Below are positions 8,179-19,000 of a stretch of 64,000 nt of DNA, in pieces. Under the pieces are notes generated by a model. The model was not told the origin of the DNA, did no database searches, and was given only the letters and a program-made list of their open reading frames with translations. The DNA lies in NCBI GenBank assembly GCA_001596155.1, contig CP014771.1, forward strand, positions 2,976,001 to 3,040,000, written 5' to 3'. A program made the position numbers and the translations under genes. Every line of letters begins with the position of its first letter. The stretch's first letter is position 1. This DNA is from Hymenobacter psoromatis. Lineage in GTDB: Bacteria; Bacteroidota; Bacteroidia; Cytophagales; Hymenobacteraceae.

Positions 8179-10512
8179 ATGGACCCTACCACCCTGGCCC
8201 CGGCCGCCGCTGCCGGCACCGAAACGGCCACCCTCGACATTGAGGGCATGACCTGCGCTTCCTGCTCTAACTTCGTGGAGCGGGCCCTCAGCCGCACGCC
8301 CGGCGTGCAGCGCGCCGTGGTGAACCTGGCCACCGAAAAGGCCACCGTCGATTTCCTACCCACCCAAATTGACCGCGCCGGCCTCCGAGCCGCCGTGGAA
8401 GAAGCTGGCTACGGCGTGGCCGAAACGGCCACAACCACGGCCGCCGCCGGCCAGCCCGCCAGCCCCCTGGCCACCGACGACGAGCTGACCGCCCGCAAAG
8501 CCGCCGCCTACGCCAAGCTGCGCCGCCGCTTTGGGGTGGCGGTGGCGCTGGCCGCCGTCGTGATGCTGCTGAGCATGACCATGCTGTGGCCCGCCCTGGC
8601 AGCGCGCGTTAATATGCCGATGCTCAACTACTTGCAGCTGTTCCTTACCCTGCCGGTAGTGCTGTACTGCGGGCGCGAGTTCTACGTGTCGGCCTGGAAC
8701 GGGCTGCTGCACCGCACCGCCAGCATGGACACGCTCATTGCGGTGGGCACCGGCGCGGCGTTCGCGTTTAGTCTGGTGGCCACGCTGCTGCCGGGCGTGC
8801 TCACCGGCCGCGGCATCCAGCCGCACGTTTATTACGACACCACGGCCACTATTATCGCCCTCATTTTGCTGGGCAAGGTGCTGGAGGCGCGGGCCAAGGT
8901 CCAGACTTCGGCCGCCATTCGGGCGCTGCTGGGCTTGCAGGCCCGCACGGCCCGCGTGGTGCGCGGCAGCCAGGAAGTGGACGTGCCCATCGAGCAGGTG
9001 CAGCTCGGCGACGTGGTGGTGGTGCGCCCCGGCGAGAAGGTCGCCACCGACGGTATTATTCAGGAAGGCTACTCTGCGCTCGATGAGTCGATGCTGACTG
9101 GCGAGAGCCTGCCGGTCGAAAAGAAGGCCGGCGACGCGGTGTTTGGCGCCACCATTAATAAGACGGGCTCCTTTCGCTTTGAGGTGACGAAAGTGGGGGC
9201 CGCGACCATGCTGGCCCAGATTGTGAAGCTCGTGAGCGACGCCCAGGGCAGCCGCGCGCCCATTCAGCGGCTGGCCGACCGCGTGAGCGCGGTGTTCGTG
9301 CCCACGGTCATTATCATTGCGTTAGCCACGTTCGTCATCTGGTTTGACTTTGCGCCCGAAGCCACCCGGCTGCCGCTGGCGCTGGTCAATTTCGTATCGG
9401 TGCTCATCATTGCCTGCCCCTGCGCGCTGGGGTTGGCCACGCCCACAGCCATCATGGTGGGCACCGGCAAAGGGGCTGAGTATGGCGTGCTCATCCGCAA
9501 CGCCGAGGCGCTCGAAAAAGCCTACCAGGTCGATACCGTGCTGCTCGACAAAACCGGCACCATCACCAAAGGCGAGCCCGCCGTGACCGACCTGCTGCCC
9601 CTGGCCGGCCACCAAGCCACCGACCTCCTACCCCTGCTCGCGGCCGTGGAGCACCGGAGCGAGCACCCGCTGGCCGCCGCCGTCGTGCGCTACGCCGAGC
9701 TGCCCGCCCACCAGCCTGGCCCCGCCCCTACCCCCCTCGCCACCAGCGACTTTCGCGCCATCGAGGGCCAGGGCGCGGCGGCCACGGTGGGCGGTAAAAA
9801 GGTGCTCATCGGCAACCAGCGCCTGTTGCGCGAGGCCGGCGTGGTTATTACCCCCGCGCTGGAGCAGGCCGCTGCCGGCCTGCTGGCCGAGGCCAAAACC
9901 GTGCTCTACGTGGCCCTCGATGGCCAGTCGGCCGCCGTTATCGGCGTGGCCGATACGCTGCGCGATACTTCCATTGCCGCCATTAAGCAGCTGCAAGCGC
10001 AGGGCCTGGAAGTGGTGATGATGACCGGCGACAACCCCCAAACGGCCGCCGCCGTGGCCGCGCAAGTGGGCATCACGCGGTATTTTGCCGAGGTGCTGCC
10101 TGCCGATAAGGCCGGCAAGGTGCAGGAACTGCAAGCCGAGGGCCGCGTGGTGGCGATGGTGGGCGATGGCATCAACGACGCGCCCGCCCTGGCCCGCGCC
10201 GACGTGGGCCTGGCCATGAGCACCGGCACCGACGTGGCGATGGAAGCCGCGCCCATCACCCTCATGCGCGCCGACTTGCAGGGGGTAGTAACCGCCATCG
10301 CGCTCTCGCGCCACACCATGCGCACGATTAAGCAAAACCTATTCTTCGCGTTCGTTTACAACACGTTGGGTATTCCCATCGCGGCCGGCCTGCTCTACCC
10401 CTTCACCGGCTGGACGCTCTCGCCCATGATTGCGGCCGGCGCAATGGCCCTCAGCTCGGTGTCGGTGCTCACCAACTCGCTGCGGCTGCGCAGCTTTTCG
10501 GTTAAAAATTGA
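8179..10512 (+). CDS. copA: Copper-exporting P1B-type ATPase
   Basis: A 777-residue pump that exports Cu(I) using ATP. Domains in order: an N-terminal HMA domain with MTCASC (Cys26, Cys29), membrane helices, actuator domain with [10 protein letters not shown], the CPC metal site in [11 protein letters not shown] (about 413-415), phosphorylation site DKTGT (Asp457), the HP motif in SEHPLA, and the hinge [10 protein letters not shown]. There is one HMA domain rather than two. The cupredoxin-like gene follows after 29 bases. All catalytic motifs are intact. Confidence 0.95.
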   Translation: MDPTTLAPAAAAGTETATLDIEGMTCASCSNFVERALSRTPGVQRAVVNLATEKATVDFLPTQIDRAGLRAAVEEAGYGVAETATTTAAAGQPASPLATDDELTARKAAAYAKLRRRFGVAVALAAVVMLLSMTMLWPALAARVNMPMLNYLQLFLTLPVVLYCGREFYVSAWNGLLHRTASMDTLIAVGTGAAFAFSLVATLLPGVLTGRGIQPHVYYDTTATIIALILLGKVLEARAKVQTSAAIRALLGLQARTARVVRGSQEVDVPIEQVQLGDVVVVRPGEKVATDGIIQEGYSALDESMLTGESLPVEKKAGDAVFGATINKTGSFRFEVTKVGAATMLAQIVKLVSDAQGSRAPIQRLADRVSAVFVPTVIIIALATFVIWFDFAPEATRLPLALVNFVSVLIIACPCALGLATPTAIMVGTGKGAEYGVLIRNAEALEKAYQVDTVLLDKTGTITKGEPAVTDLLPLAGHQATDLLPLLAAVEHRSEHPLAAAVVRYAELPAHQPGPAPTPLATSDFRAIEGQGAAATVGGKKVLIGNQRLLREAGVVITPALEQAAAGLLAEAKTVLYVALDGQSAAVIGVADTLRDTSIAAIKQLQAQGLEVVMMTGDNPQTAAAVAAQVGITRYFAEVLPADKAGKVQELQAEGRVVAMVGDGINDAPALARADVGLAMSTGTDVAMEAAPITLMRADLQGVVTAIALSRHTMRTIKQNLFFAFVYNTLGIPIAAGLLYPFTGWTLSPMIAAGAMALSSVSVLTNSLRLRSFSVKN

Positions 10513-10541
10513 GGATGACGTTCTTTTAACCTTAATTTATT

Positions 10542-10919
10542 ATGGATACTACCCAACTCCTCGTCACCGCTATCGGCCTGATTATCATGGTCTTCGTGGG
10601 CTGGTTTTTCTTCTTGGCCCCGCACCAGCGGGCGGCGGCGGTGTCGTCGGCGGCGGGCGTGCAGCAGGTCGATATCACGGTGAAGGGCGGCTACTCGCCC
10701 AACGTGATTGAGGTGAAAAGGGGCGAGCCGGTGCGGCTCAACTTCTACCGCGACGAAGAAAGCTCGTGCTCGGAAGAGCTGCTGATGCCCGACTTTCACA
10801 TCCGGCGCGACCTGCCAGCCTTCCAGACCACGGCCGTGGAGTTTCTGCCGAAAGAAGTCGGCAAGTTCGAGTTTACCTGCGGCATGCACATGCTGCGCGG
10901 CAGCGTGGTGGTGCGGTAG
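10542..10919 (+). CDS. Membrane-anchored cupredoxin-like protein
   Basis: A 125-residue protein with one N-terminal transmembrane helix (about residues 6-26) and a cupredoxin-type beta-sandwich. Possible ligands are Cys in the ESSCSEELLMPDFHI segment and the C-terminal FTCGMHMLRG, where Cys, His and Met resemble the copper-site loop. It begins 29 bases after copA and is probably cotranscribed, suggesting it accepts copper on the outer side of the membrane. The exact partner is inferred from position only. Confidence 0.75.
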   Translation: MDTTQLLVTAIGLIIMVFVGWFFFLAPHQRAAAVSSAAGVQQVDITVKGGYSPNVIEVKRGEPVRLNFYRDEESSCSEELLMPDFHIRRDLPAFQTTAVEFLPKEVGKFEFTCGMHMLRGSVVVR

Positions 10920-10962
10920 GCACCGGCCCCTACCCCCCTCGCGGCGGCCGAAGGCGGGCGCT

Positions 10963-11370
10963 TTATTGCGGGAAGTATTGCTGCAAAACGCCCCATATCT
11001 TCTCCTCGGTGAGCGGCTTGCTGAGCGTGCCCGCGATGGGCAATTGCCGCACGCGCTCCAGGTCGCGCGGGTGCACCGAGGTGGTGAGCAGCACCACGAT
11101 GGTTGCCTGGCGCTGGGCCAGGGGCAGGTGCTGGTAGGCCTCCAAAAACTCGATGCCGTTCATCACGGGCATGTTCACGTCCAGCAAAACCAGGGCCGGG
11201 CACTTGGGCGTGGCCTCGCCGCACGCTGCCTGCAGAACGGCGAGCCCTAACGCGCCGTTTTCGGCCACGAGCAAGGTATCGGAGACACCCAGGCGCTTGA
11301 ACAACAAGTTGTTTAGAAAGTTAGTCGTCGAGTCGTCGTCGATTAGCAGCACGCTGGAGAATTTTTTCAT
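10963..11370 (-). CDS. Stand-alone response regulator receiver protein
   Basis: A 135-residue single-domain receiver. It shows the acidic pair in LLIDDDST, the phospho-acceptor Asp in LVLLDVNMPVMNG, the switch Thr/Ser in LLTTS and the conserved Lys in LSKPLTEE. There is no DNA-binding output domain, so it probably signals by protein contact or in a phosphorelay. It is 41 bases downstream of the PAS kinase on the same strand and is its likely partner. I chose the ATG at 11370 over one three codons upstream. Confidence 0.88.
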   Translation of the reverse strand: MKKFSSVLLIDDDSTTNFLNNLLFKRLGVSDTLLVAENGALGLAVLQAACGEATPKCPALVLLDVNMPVMNGIEFLEAYQHLPLAQRQATIVVLLTTSVHPRDLERVRQLPIAGTLSKPLTEEKIWGVLQQYFPQ

Positions 11371-11411
11371 ACCTCGCATAAAGTCCCGCGCCGCGGGGAT
11401 GGGTTACAAAA

Positions 11412-14018
11412 TCAGTTGGGCAGCGAAACGATAAAGCTGGAGCCTACCCCCGGCTCGCTTTGCACCGCGATGGTACCCCCGGCATTCTCCACTATTTTTT
11501 TGACCATATACAGCCCAATGCCCGTGCCTTCCACGTGCGTGTGCAGCCGCTGAAACAGCCCGAACAGCCGGGCCTGCTGCGCCGCGTCGAGGCCCAGGCC
11601 ACTGTCCTGCACGCGTAGCTCAACGCTATTATCCTTCAACTCGCTGGTAATACGCACCCGTAACGGGCGGTCGGGAGCGCGGTATTTGAAGGCGTTGCTC
11701 AGCAGGTTATAGACCACCGAGCGCAGGTTTTTTTCGGAGAAAGTCATAACCTGGCCGGGCGGCACGGCCACCTCCAGCCGGCCGTGCGCGGCCAGCACGG
11801 GGTCCAGGTCGAGCACGACTTCTTCAATCACCTGGCGCAGCAGCACTTCCTGGGCCGGCTGGGCGTGTGCCTGCTGCAGCTTGCTCACCTCGGTGAGGTC
11901 GCCAATGGTTTTTTGAAAGCGCTCCACCGCCGCGTGCATGCGCGCCAGAATGGGCTGCACCAGCGCCGCCCGGCGGGCTTCGGCGGGCAGCTCGTGGGTG
12001 AGGGCGTGGAGCAGGCCCTCGATGTTGGCGATGGGCTGCTTGAGGTCGTGCGAGGCGGTATAGATGAAATTATCCAGGTCCACGTTGGTGCGCGTGAGCT
12101 GGCGATTGGTATCGGCCAGCTCCTCGTTGGTGGCCTGCATTTCTTCGTTGATGGCCGCCAGCTCCTCATTCAGGTTCTGCACCTGCCGGCGGGCCAGCAC
12201 CTGGGCCGTCACGTCGGTGGCCACGCAGGCAATGCCCGTTTGCCGGCCATCGGCGGCGTGCAGCGGCTGGTACACGAAGTTGAAGTAGCCCACTTCGCCC
12301 GGCTCGTGGCGGGCCAGCCGCACGGGTCGCTCCTGAGTGGCGTAGGGTTGGTCAGATTGGCGCACTTCGTCGAGCAGCTCCCGCAGGCCCTGGCCTTGCA
12401 TCTCGGGCAAGGCCGTGAAAAAGGGCTGGCCGGCCAGGTGCGCCGAGGGGTAGCCCAGCATATCACTCATCGAAGGATTAACCACATCGAGCAGATAGTC
12501 AGCCCCCCGAAACACGGCAATCGCCACCGGTGCCTGCTCAAATAATTCGTGCAGACGCTGCTGCGGCGCGGCGCGCGCTTGCCGGGCCAGCACCTGCTCG
12601 GTCACGTCGTTGGCATAGGTCACCAGGCCATCAATCTGGCCCTTTTCATCAAAGCGCGCCTGGTAGGTCAGGTCGAAATAGCTATCTTCGACGGGGCCGC
12701 CCTCCCTGCGGGCCAGCGGCACCAGCACTTCCTTGCCTTCAAACGGAGTTCCCGTGCCATACACGCCGCGCAGGATGTCTATTATTGGTTGGGCCTCCAG
12801 CTCGGGCAGAACCTGAAGCAGGGGTAGGCCCAGCAGCCGCCGGCCCGGAAACAGCTGCTGGTAGCCGGGGTTCACCAGCTCGTATAGCAACTCAGGGCCG
12901 CCAAAAATGCAAATGGCTGCCGGCGCGCTCATAAACAGGTCTTCGAACTGGTGCCGCTGGCGCTCCGTGTCGGCCCGCGCCGCGCGCGCGTCCTGGGTGC
13001 GAGCCGTCACGCGCGTTTCCAGCTCCTGGTTGAACTGCTGAAGTTGGAGCTGCGCGTGCGTCAGCTCCGCGTTGGCATGCAAAAATTCTTCGTTGCTGGC
13101 GTGCAGCTCCTCGTTGATGGCGGCCAGCTCCTCGTTCAGCTCCTGCACCTGCTGGCGGGCCAGCACCTGGGTCGTCACCTCGTAGGCAAACACGAAGATG
13201 CCATTGACGGTGCCGCCCAGGTCGTGGCGGGCCTGGTAGATAAAGTTATAGTAGCGCGCTTCCAGCTCCGGCGCGCCCGAGTTGTCGTGGTCGAGCCGCA
13301 CCGGCATCTCATTGGCCCGAAACGTTTCGCCGGTGCGATACACTTGGTCGAGCAGCCCGAAGATGGGCTGGCCGGCCAGCTCGGGCATTGCCTCGGCAAT
13401 GGGCTTGCCCACCAGAGGGCGGGTGCCCACCAGGGCCTGGCAGGGCGGGTTCACGAACTGGAACACGTGGTGCGGCCCGTCAAACACGCAAATCATGGCC
13501 GGCGCTTCCTGAAACGTTTGGTAGAGCTGCAGGCCCTGGGCCTCGGCGGCGGCAGTGGCCTGCTCACGGGTCTGGCTGTCGCGCGGCTCTACCTCGGCCC
13601 GCACCTGCTCCGTCACGTTCGTAAGGGTGTGAATAAGATGACTCACCCGGCCCTGGGCGTCGAGCACGGGCGTGTTGAGGGGCAGCCAGTGGCGCTTCAC
13701 GAAGTGGCCGGGACGCTCGGGGTCGGGCACTTCGTAGTGCTGGCGGGCCATCTCGTGCGGCAGCCCGGTGGCCAGCACCTGCGCCAGCGAGGCGCGCAGG
13801 GTGCGCACGCCCTGGGCCTCGGGCGGGGCGGGGTTGTCGGGAAAGACGTCGAACACGTCGCGACCCAGCAGGTCCGCGCGCCGCGTGAGGGTAGCGGCCA
13901 GGTAGGCATCACTCACGGCCTCGATACGCAGGCCTGGCGTGAGCAGCAGGCAGGGCGCGGGCAAGGCGTTGAAAACGGGCAGCAGGGGAGCGAGGTTAGT
14001 CGGGGAAGCGGCGGGCAT
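11412..14018 (-). CDS. Multi-PAS sensor histidine kinase
   Basis: An 868-residue soluble kinase. Four PAS-like modules can be followed, starting with PVFNALPAPCLLL, TFQEAPAMICVFDG, LFMSAPAAICIFGG and LFEQAPVAIAVFRG, with coiled-coil stretches after the second and fourth (repeated LNEELAAINEE). Then come the HisKA site ASHDLKQPIANIEG and an HATPase domain with NLLSNAFKYR, DSGLGLD and GTGIGLYMVKK. No transmembrane helix is evident, so the signal is probably intracellular. I chose MPAASPTNLAP (14018) over an upstream start 18 codons earlier. The receiver gene follows on the same strand. Confidence 0.88.
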   Translation of the reverse strand: MPAASPTNLAPLLPVFNALPAPCLLLTPGLRIEAVSDAYLAATLTRRADLLGRDVFDVFPDNPAPPEAQGVRTLRASLAQVLATGLPHEMARQHYEVPDPERPGHFVKRHWLPLNTPVLDAQGRVSHLIHTLTNVTEQVRAEVEPRDSQTREQATAAAEAQGLQLYQTFQEAPAMICVFDGPHHVFQFVNPPCQALVGTRPLVGKPIAEAMPELAGQPIFGLLDQVYRTGETFRANEMPVRLDHDNSGAPELEARYYNFIYQARHDLGGTVNGIFVFAYEVTTQVLARQQVQELNEELAAINEELHASNEEFLHANAELTHAQLQLQQFNQELETRVTARTQDARAARADTERQRHQFEDLFMSAPAAICIFGGPELLYELVNPGYQQLFPGRRLLGLPLLQVLPELEAQPIIDILRGVYGTGTPFEGKEVLVPLARREGGPVEDSYFDLTYQARFDEKGQIDGLVTYANDVTEQVLARQARAAPQQRLHELFEQAPVAIAVFRGADYLLDVVNPSMSDMLGYPSAHLAGQPFFTALPEMQGQGLRELLDEVRQSDQPYATQERPVRLARHEPGEVGYFNFVYQPLHAADGRQTGIACVATDVTAQVLARRQVQNLNEELAAINEEMQATNEELADTNRQLTRTNVDLDNFIYTASHDLKQPIANIEGLLHALTHELPAEARRAALVQPILARMHAAVERFQKTIGDLTEVSKLQQAHAQPAQEVLLRQVIEEVVLDLDPVLAAHGRLEVAVPPGQVMTFSEKNLRSVVYNLLSNAFKYRAPDRPLRVRITSELKDNSVELRVQDSGLGLDAAQQARLFGLFQRLHTHVEGTGIGLYMVKKIVENAGGTIAVQSEPGVGSSFIVSLPN

Positions 14019-14426
14019 GAAGCAGAAAAGCAGCGCGGTTGAAGCAGAATAATACGACAAGCACCCCCACAACCAAAAATCCAGCCGACTGATTAAAACA
14101 CTTTTTCCTTCTCCGGCCCTACCCCCCTCGGGACGCCGGGCGAAGGCGACATCGCCACCGCCTGCCCGCCAAGAGCCGGCGGCTGGCCTCAGCCTGAGTT
14201 TCTGGCCACTAGGAATTGTGGCACAAAATTATATCGTGCTACTGCTCCAGGCTATCGGTGCTCGCCGGTTGGCAGCAAAAAATCCCTAGGCCGCCAACGC
14301 AAAGGAGCCCGTCGATTATCGACGGGCTCCTGGGCATTTGAAACATTTATACTCGGCGCTTTCACGCCTCCGCCACGGCCGGGCGTTGGCCCCTGGGGAG
14401 GGGGTAGGGCCGAGGCCAGCGTGACT
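14019..14426. other. Intergenic region between susD and the PAS kinase gene
   Basis: Apart from the hairpin at 14303-14331, this stretch contains two copies of the CTACCCCC/GGGGGTAG motif (about 14120 and 14400) and no credible gene on either strand. It probably holds the end of the susCD transcript and the kinase promoter. Confidence 0.6.
14303..14331. terminator. Hairpin terminator after susD
   Basis: Perfect 13-base arms AGGAGCCCGTCGA/TCGACGGGCTCCT with a three-base loop lie about 95 bases past the susD stop. On the minus strand the stem is followed by a short TTTG. A strong stem but a weak U-run. Confidence 0.6.
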
Positions 14427-15986
14427 CTAGTAGCCGGGATTCTGGGTTAGGTTGGTATTCGCGCCTAACTGTTGGTTTGGAATGGGGAAGATGAGATAGG
14501 TCGCCGGGCTGGTCTGGGTTCGCTCCTGCACGGGCAGCAAGAATTTACCAAAGCGCACTAAGTCCTGCCGGCGCCACATTTCCAGATACAGTTCCCGACC
14601 GCGCTCGTCGAGCAGGGCATTCAGGTCTACGGACGCCAGGGCGCTGGCCGCGCGCGAAGGGTCGGTGCGAATGGCGTTGACCAGGGCCAGGGGGGTACTG
14701 CCATAAGTACCCGCGCTGGTGCCGGTGCCACCCCGCAGGATGGCCTCCGCCTTCATCAGCAGTACGTCGGGCAGGCGCAGCATTGCCAGGTCATTGTCGG
14801 TTAGCGCGGTCGGGTCGTTCGGAATATCGGGGGCGTACTTATAGGGCCGGATACCGGTCACCTCCAGGTTAGTACCGGTTTCGATAATGCTCACGGCCCT
14901 GGTGAATGCCAGCGGGTTGCCTGAGCGGTCAGTAAGCGCAGTACCGGTGGTTAGGTCATACTGCTGGCCAATGAGGAAGCCTACGTTGACGTGCTGGCCG
15001 GGGTTGGGTAGGCGGCCGGGATATACGTAGTTTTGGCCCCGGCGCAGGTCGGTGGCCTCAAACTTATCATAGAAATCAGAACCTACGCACGGCCCATTGT
15101 AGCCGCTGGGGTTCATATTGTAGTGCGACACGAAACGCCAAAGGTCACGCATAGGTCCACTGCTCACGCCTCCGATATTGACCTGCGTGAAGATATTTTC
15201 CGTGCCAATGGCTGAGTTATTAGGCGCGAAGTTATCAAAATAATTAGCCGCGAACTTGTACTTATTGCTGCTGATTATTTGGTCGGCCAGCGTAATAACC
15301 TGGTTCATATCGGCCGCGTCGAACGTGGGGGCCGACCGGTCAGCGTACACGCCTTTGTTGATATAGCACTTCATGAGCAGCCCGCGGGCAGCATCCTTAG
15401 TAGCCAAGCCTACCGGGCCGTCGGGTAGGTCATTGAGGATGGCGGTTACTTCGCTCATGACGAAGGTCAGCGCCTCCGGGCCCTTGCGCACCCTGGCCAG
15501 TTGCGTCACGGGCTCGCCGGGGTCGCGGTAGGGCACCTGGTCAAACATATCCAGTTCCCAATACATGGCCCAGGCGCGAAGCATCCGGGCCTGCGCCGCC
15601 TGCGAGGGGGTAGGGCTGTACTGCAGCATGTCAGTAGCCGCGTAGATGGTGCCGTTCACCGCGTTGAACGTGCCCAGAATCTGGGTGTTGTTCGCATCCC
15701 AATTTTGGAGGTGCAGTTGCCGCCACACGCCGTTGTCGTCCCAGTCCGGCCCGCGGGTGGGCATAATGCGCTCGTCGGTAGTAACCTCCGACAGGGCAAA
15801 GGCATTGGTGGCTCCCTGAAAGGGAACGCGGGCGATGACGTACACCCCGTCGAGCAGTGCCGAAACGTTGATGTTGCCGCCCGTGCTAGCCTTTGTTACG
15901 GCGCTTTGCAGGTCTTCATTCAGTTTGCAACTATCGGCCAGTTGCGTCAGGGCTAGTAGCAGGGCCGCGCTTACTATCTTTTTCAT
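14427..15986 (-). CDS. SusD/RagB family outer-membrane lipoprotein
   Basis: Surface glycan-binding lipoprotein that caps a SusC transporter. The 519-residue product has a lipoprotein signal ending LADSC (Cys20), TPR-like helices including AQARMLRAWAMYWELDMF, and the family C-terminal pattern with LPDVLLMKAEAILRGG and ELYLEMWRRQDLVRFGKF. It lies 20 bases after the susC-like gene on the same strand and forms a pair with it. The ligand is a sugar judged from the neighbours; no specificity can be read from the sequence. Confidence 0.93.
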   Translation of the reverse strand: MKKIVSAALLLALTQLADSCKLNEDLQSAVTKASTGGNINVSALLDGVYVIARVPFQGATNAFALSEVTTDERIMPTRGPDWDDNGVWRQLHLQNWDANNTQILGTFNAVNGTIYAATDMLQYSPTPSQAAQARMLRAWAMYWELDMFDQVPYRDPGEPVTQLARVRKGPEALTFVMSEVTAILNDLPDGPVGLATKDAARGLLMKCYINKGVYADRSAPTFDAADMNQVITLADQIISSNKYKFAANYFDNFAPNNSAIGTENIFTQVNIGGVSSGPMRDLWRFVSHYNMNPSGYNGPCVGSDFYDKFEATDLRRGQNYVYPGRLPNPGQHVNVGFLIGQQYDLTTGTALTDRSGNPLAFTRAVSIIETGTNLEVTGIRPYKYAPDIPNDPTALTDNDLAMLRLPDVLLMKAEAILRGGTGTSAGTYGSTPLALVNAIRTDPSRAASALASVDLNALLDERGRELYLEMWRRQDLVRFGKFLLPVQERTQTSPATYLIFPIPNQQLGANTNLTQNPGY

Positions 15987-16006
15987 ATAAAGTATAGGGG
16001 GGTGGG

Positions 16007-19000
16007 TTAGAGAGAGAAATTCACGCCAAACGTGAAGACGCGGGCGGTGGGGTAGCCGGCATAATCAATGGCCACTGAAGGCACGGAGCCCACGGCTTTA
16101 TTCGTGTTTACCTGGGGGTCGAAGCCCGTGTAGTTCGTGAGCAGGAACAGGTTCTGGCCGATGGCGTAGATGCTAGCCCCTTTGAAAGTCTTGCCCAAGT
16201 CGCCGAGCGCGTAGGAAAGCGTCAGGTTGGCCAGCCGCACGTAGTTGCCGTTCTCAATGAAGCGCGACGAAGGGGCCACGTGGTTGCTGAGAGCTTCCTT
16301 CACCGCCGACTGGTAGTTGAGCAACGCAATGTTCTTCGAGGCTCCAATCTGCCCTACGTTCAGTACGCTATTGAGCGTGTTGTTGTAGATGCTGCTGCCA
16401 AACACCCCGTTGAAGTTAGCCGTCAGCGACAGTTTATCGAAGCGAAACGCAGTGCTCAGGCCCGCCAGCGCCGTGGGGTTGGGGTTGCCTACATACTGCG
16501 GGGCACCGCCATCGGCATAGGATGCCTGACCGGTATTAGGGTCGATGCCCAAAAATTTCTGGGTAAAAAACCCGTTGATGGGGTAGCCATTCTGGATTCT
16601 TTCTACCGTTACCCCCGATAATCCCTGGCCATTGAGCGCGCCAGTGAGGATAGGCGACGACAGCCCCGACACGTTATTGTGAATGAACGTAGCGTTGGCG
16701 TTGATATTCAACCCAAAGCGCTGATTGTTTACCGCCGTCACGCCCACCAGTATCTCTACCCCCTTGTTTACTACCTGCCCAGGCAGGTTTTGCCAGGTTA
16801 CAGTAGAAGCGCCGGCCGCTGGCTGAATCGGTACGGTAGGAAATAGCAGATTGGTGGTCTGCTTGTAGAAGTAATCGGCCGTAAGCGTCAGGCGATTGTT
16901 GAAAAAGGCTGCGTCCACACCCACGTCGTATTGCTGGTCCGACTGCCACTTCAGGTTCGCGTTCGCGTTGTTGGACTGGCTGATGGTGCCGTTATTGCCA
17001 AACGTATACTGCGTTTGCGACGAGCCGGCCGGAAACTCCTGGTTGCCGGTGCGGCCGTAGCCCACGCGCGCCTTGAGTTGGTTAACAGCCTCAAACTTAA
17101 AGAAGCTCTCCTGGCTGATGTCCCAGGCCGCCGACACTGAGGGAAAGTAACCGTAGCGATTGTTCGCCCCAAACTTGGTGCTGCCATCGGCCCGGAGCGT
17201 TCCCGTGAGCAGGTAGCGCTGCTTATAGTTGAGCACGGCGCGCCCAAACACCGATTGCAACTTGCTGTTGGGGTCAGCGTAGGAGTTGATGTTCCGGCCC
17301 GCCGCGTTGGAGTACTGAATAACGTTGGTAGGGTCAAGGCCGGCGGGGAAACCACCCGCCGGTCCCAGCCCGGCCAGTTGAGTGGTCGAAAAGTTGAACT
17401 GCTGATACTCATAGCCCAGCAGCGCGTTCACGCTCAGGTCGGAAGTTACGTTCCGGTTGAAATTCAGCGTCTGGGTCAACTGCTGGGTCAGCAGTTCATT
17501 GGTGGCGATGGAGGCGTAGCCAAAGCCCTGGTAATCCGGGAAAGGCAGCTGCGAGCCAATGGACGTGCGGCGGATACCGGTGCTGTAGTTGGCGCTCACC
17601 AGCAGGCGGTAGGTCAGCCAGTCAGTAAACTTGTAGTAAGGCGAGATAGAAGCCAGCGCCGTAGTAACCCGCGAGTTGTCGTCGTAGTATTGCAACTGCG
17701 CCACCGGGTTAACGGTACTGCCCTGCACGCTATTGGGGGTGCCATCAGCGTTGTAGAGCGGGTTGGTAGGGTTCCACTGCAACGCCTGCCCAATGAGGCT
17801 GCCCTGGAAGCCGGCGTTGTTGGTAATAGGAGCCAGCTGCTCCTGCGTCTGCGTGGCAATGATGTTCACATCCAGGCCCAGGCGCTTGTTCTCTAAGAAA
17901 GTCAGATTAGTCGAGAAATTGGCGCTGTACTTCTTGAAGCCGGTTTTCTTCACGATGCCCTGCTGGTCGAGGTAGCCCAGCGAGAGGCGGTAGCGCCCGC
18001 CCTCATTGCCGCCGCTCACGGCCGCCGAGTAGTTTTGAAGCGGCGAGGTACGCAGGATGGCCCCGAGCGCATCCACGTCGCCACCCTTGTCGTTGTTGGG
18101 GCTGGCCCCATAGTAGGTCAGCGCGTCTCGGTACTGGCTGGCATCCAACACCTTAATGCGGCGTAGAATGTGCGAAAAGCCACCCGAGGCATTCACGTCG
18201 AGCCGGGCCACGCCCAGCTTGCCCTTCTTGGTCGTGATGATAACGACCCCGTAGGCCGCCCGTGAGCCGTAGATGGCCGTGGCCGAAGCATCTTTCAAGA
18301 CATCAATGCTCTCGATATCGTTGGGATTGATAAAGTTGAGCGGGTTGCTGTCGGGCGAGTCGCCGAGCGAGCCGGTAGTGAAGCCTGGCCGGGCCGAGCG
18401 GCCGTCGAGCGGCACGCCGTCCACCACGTACAGCGGCTGGCCGGTGCCGGTCACGGCCGAGTTGCCACGAATCTTGATGGTAGCGGCCCCGCCGGGCTGC
18501 CCGCTGTTCTGCGTCACCTGCACGCCCGAGGCCCGGCCCTGCAAAAGCTGGTCGGGCGAGGTGAAGGTACCCTTATTAAAGTCCTTGGTTCCCAGTGCGC
18601 TCACAGAACCGGTCAGGTCCTGCTTGCGCACCGTGCCGTAGCCCACTACCACCACGTCGCCCAGGGCCTGGGCATCGTCCTTGAGCGCCACCGTCACCGT
18701 CGATTTGCCCGTGATGTCGACCGTCTGCTTGGCGTAGCCGATAAACGATACCGTGAGCGAGGTAGCCGTGGCCGGCACTTGCAGCGAGAAGCCGCCATCG
18801 GCCCCCGTGCTGCCCCCAATGGAGGTGCCCGTCACGAGCACCGTTACGCCCGGCAGGCCGGCACCGGTGCCATCCACTACTTTGCCCGATACTTCCCGCG
18901 CCGTCTGCGCATGGCCCATCAGGGGCAAAAACAGGGTTAGCAGCAGTGCTTTGCGGCCCAAGGAGGAGCGGGCCGCTGGTTGCTCATAGGCCTGGTGAGT

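Noticed and set aside
12951..14042. 363-residue open frame opposite the PAS kinase
   Set aside because: A shadow of the GC-rich kinase gene on the other strand; His/Arg/Gly-rich composition and no domain.
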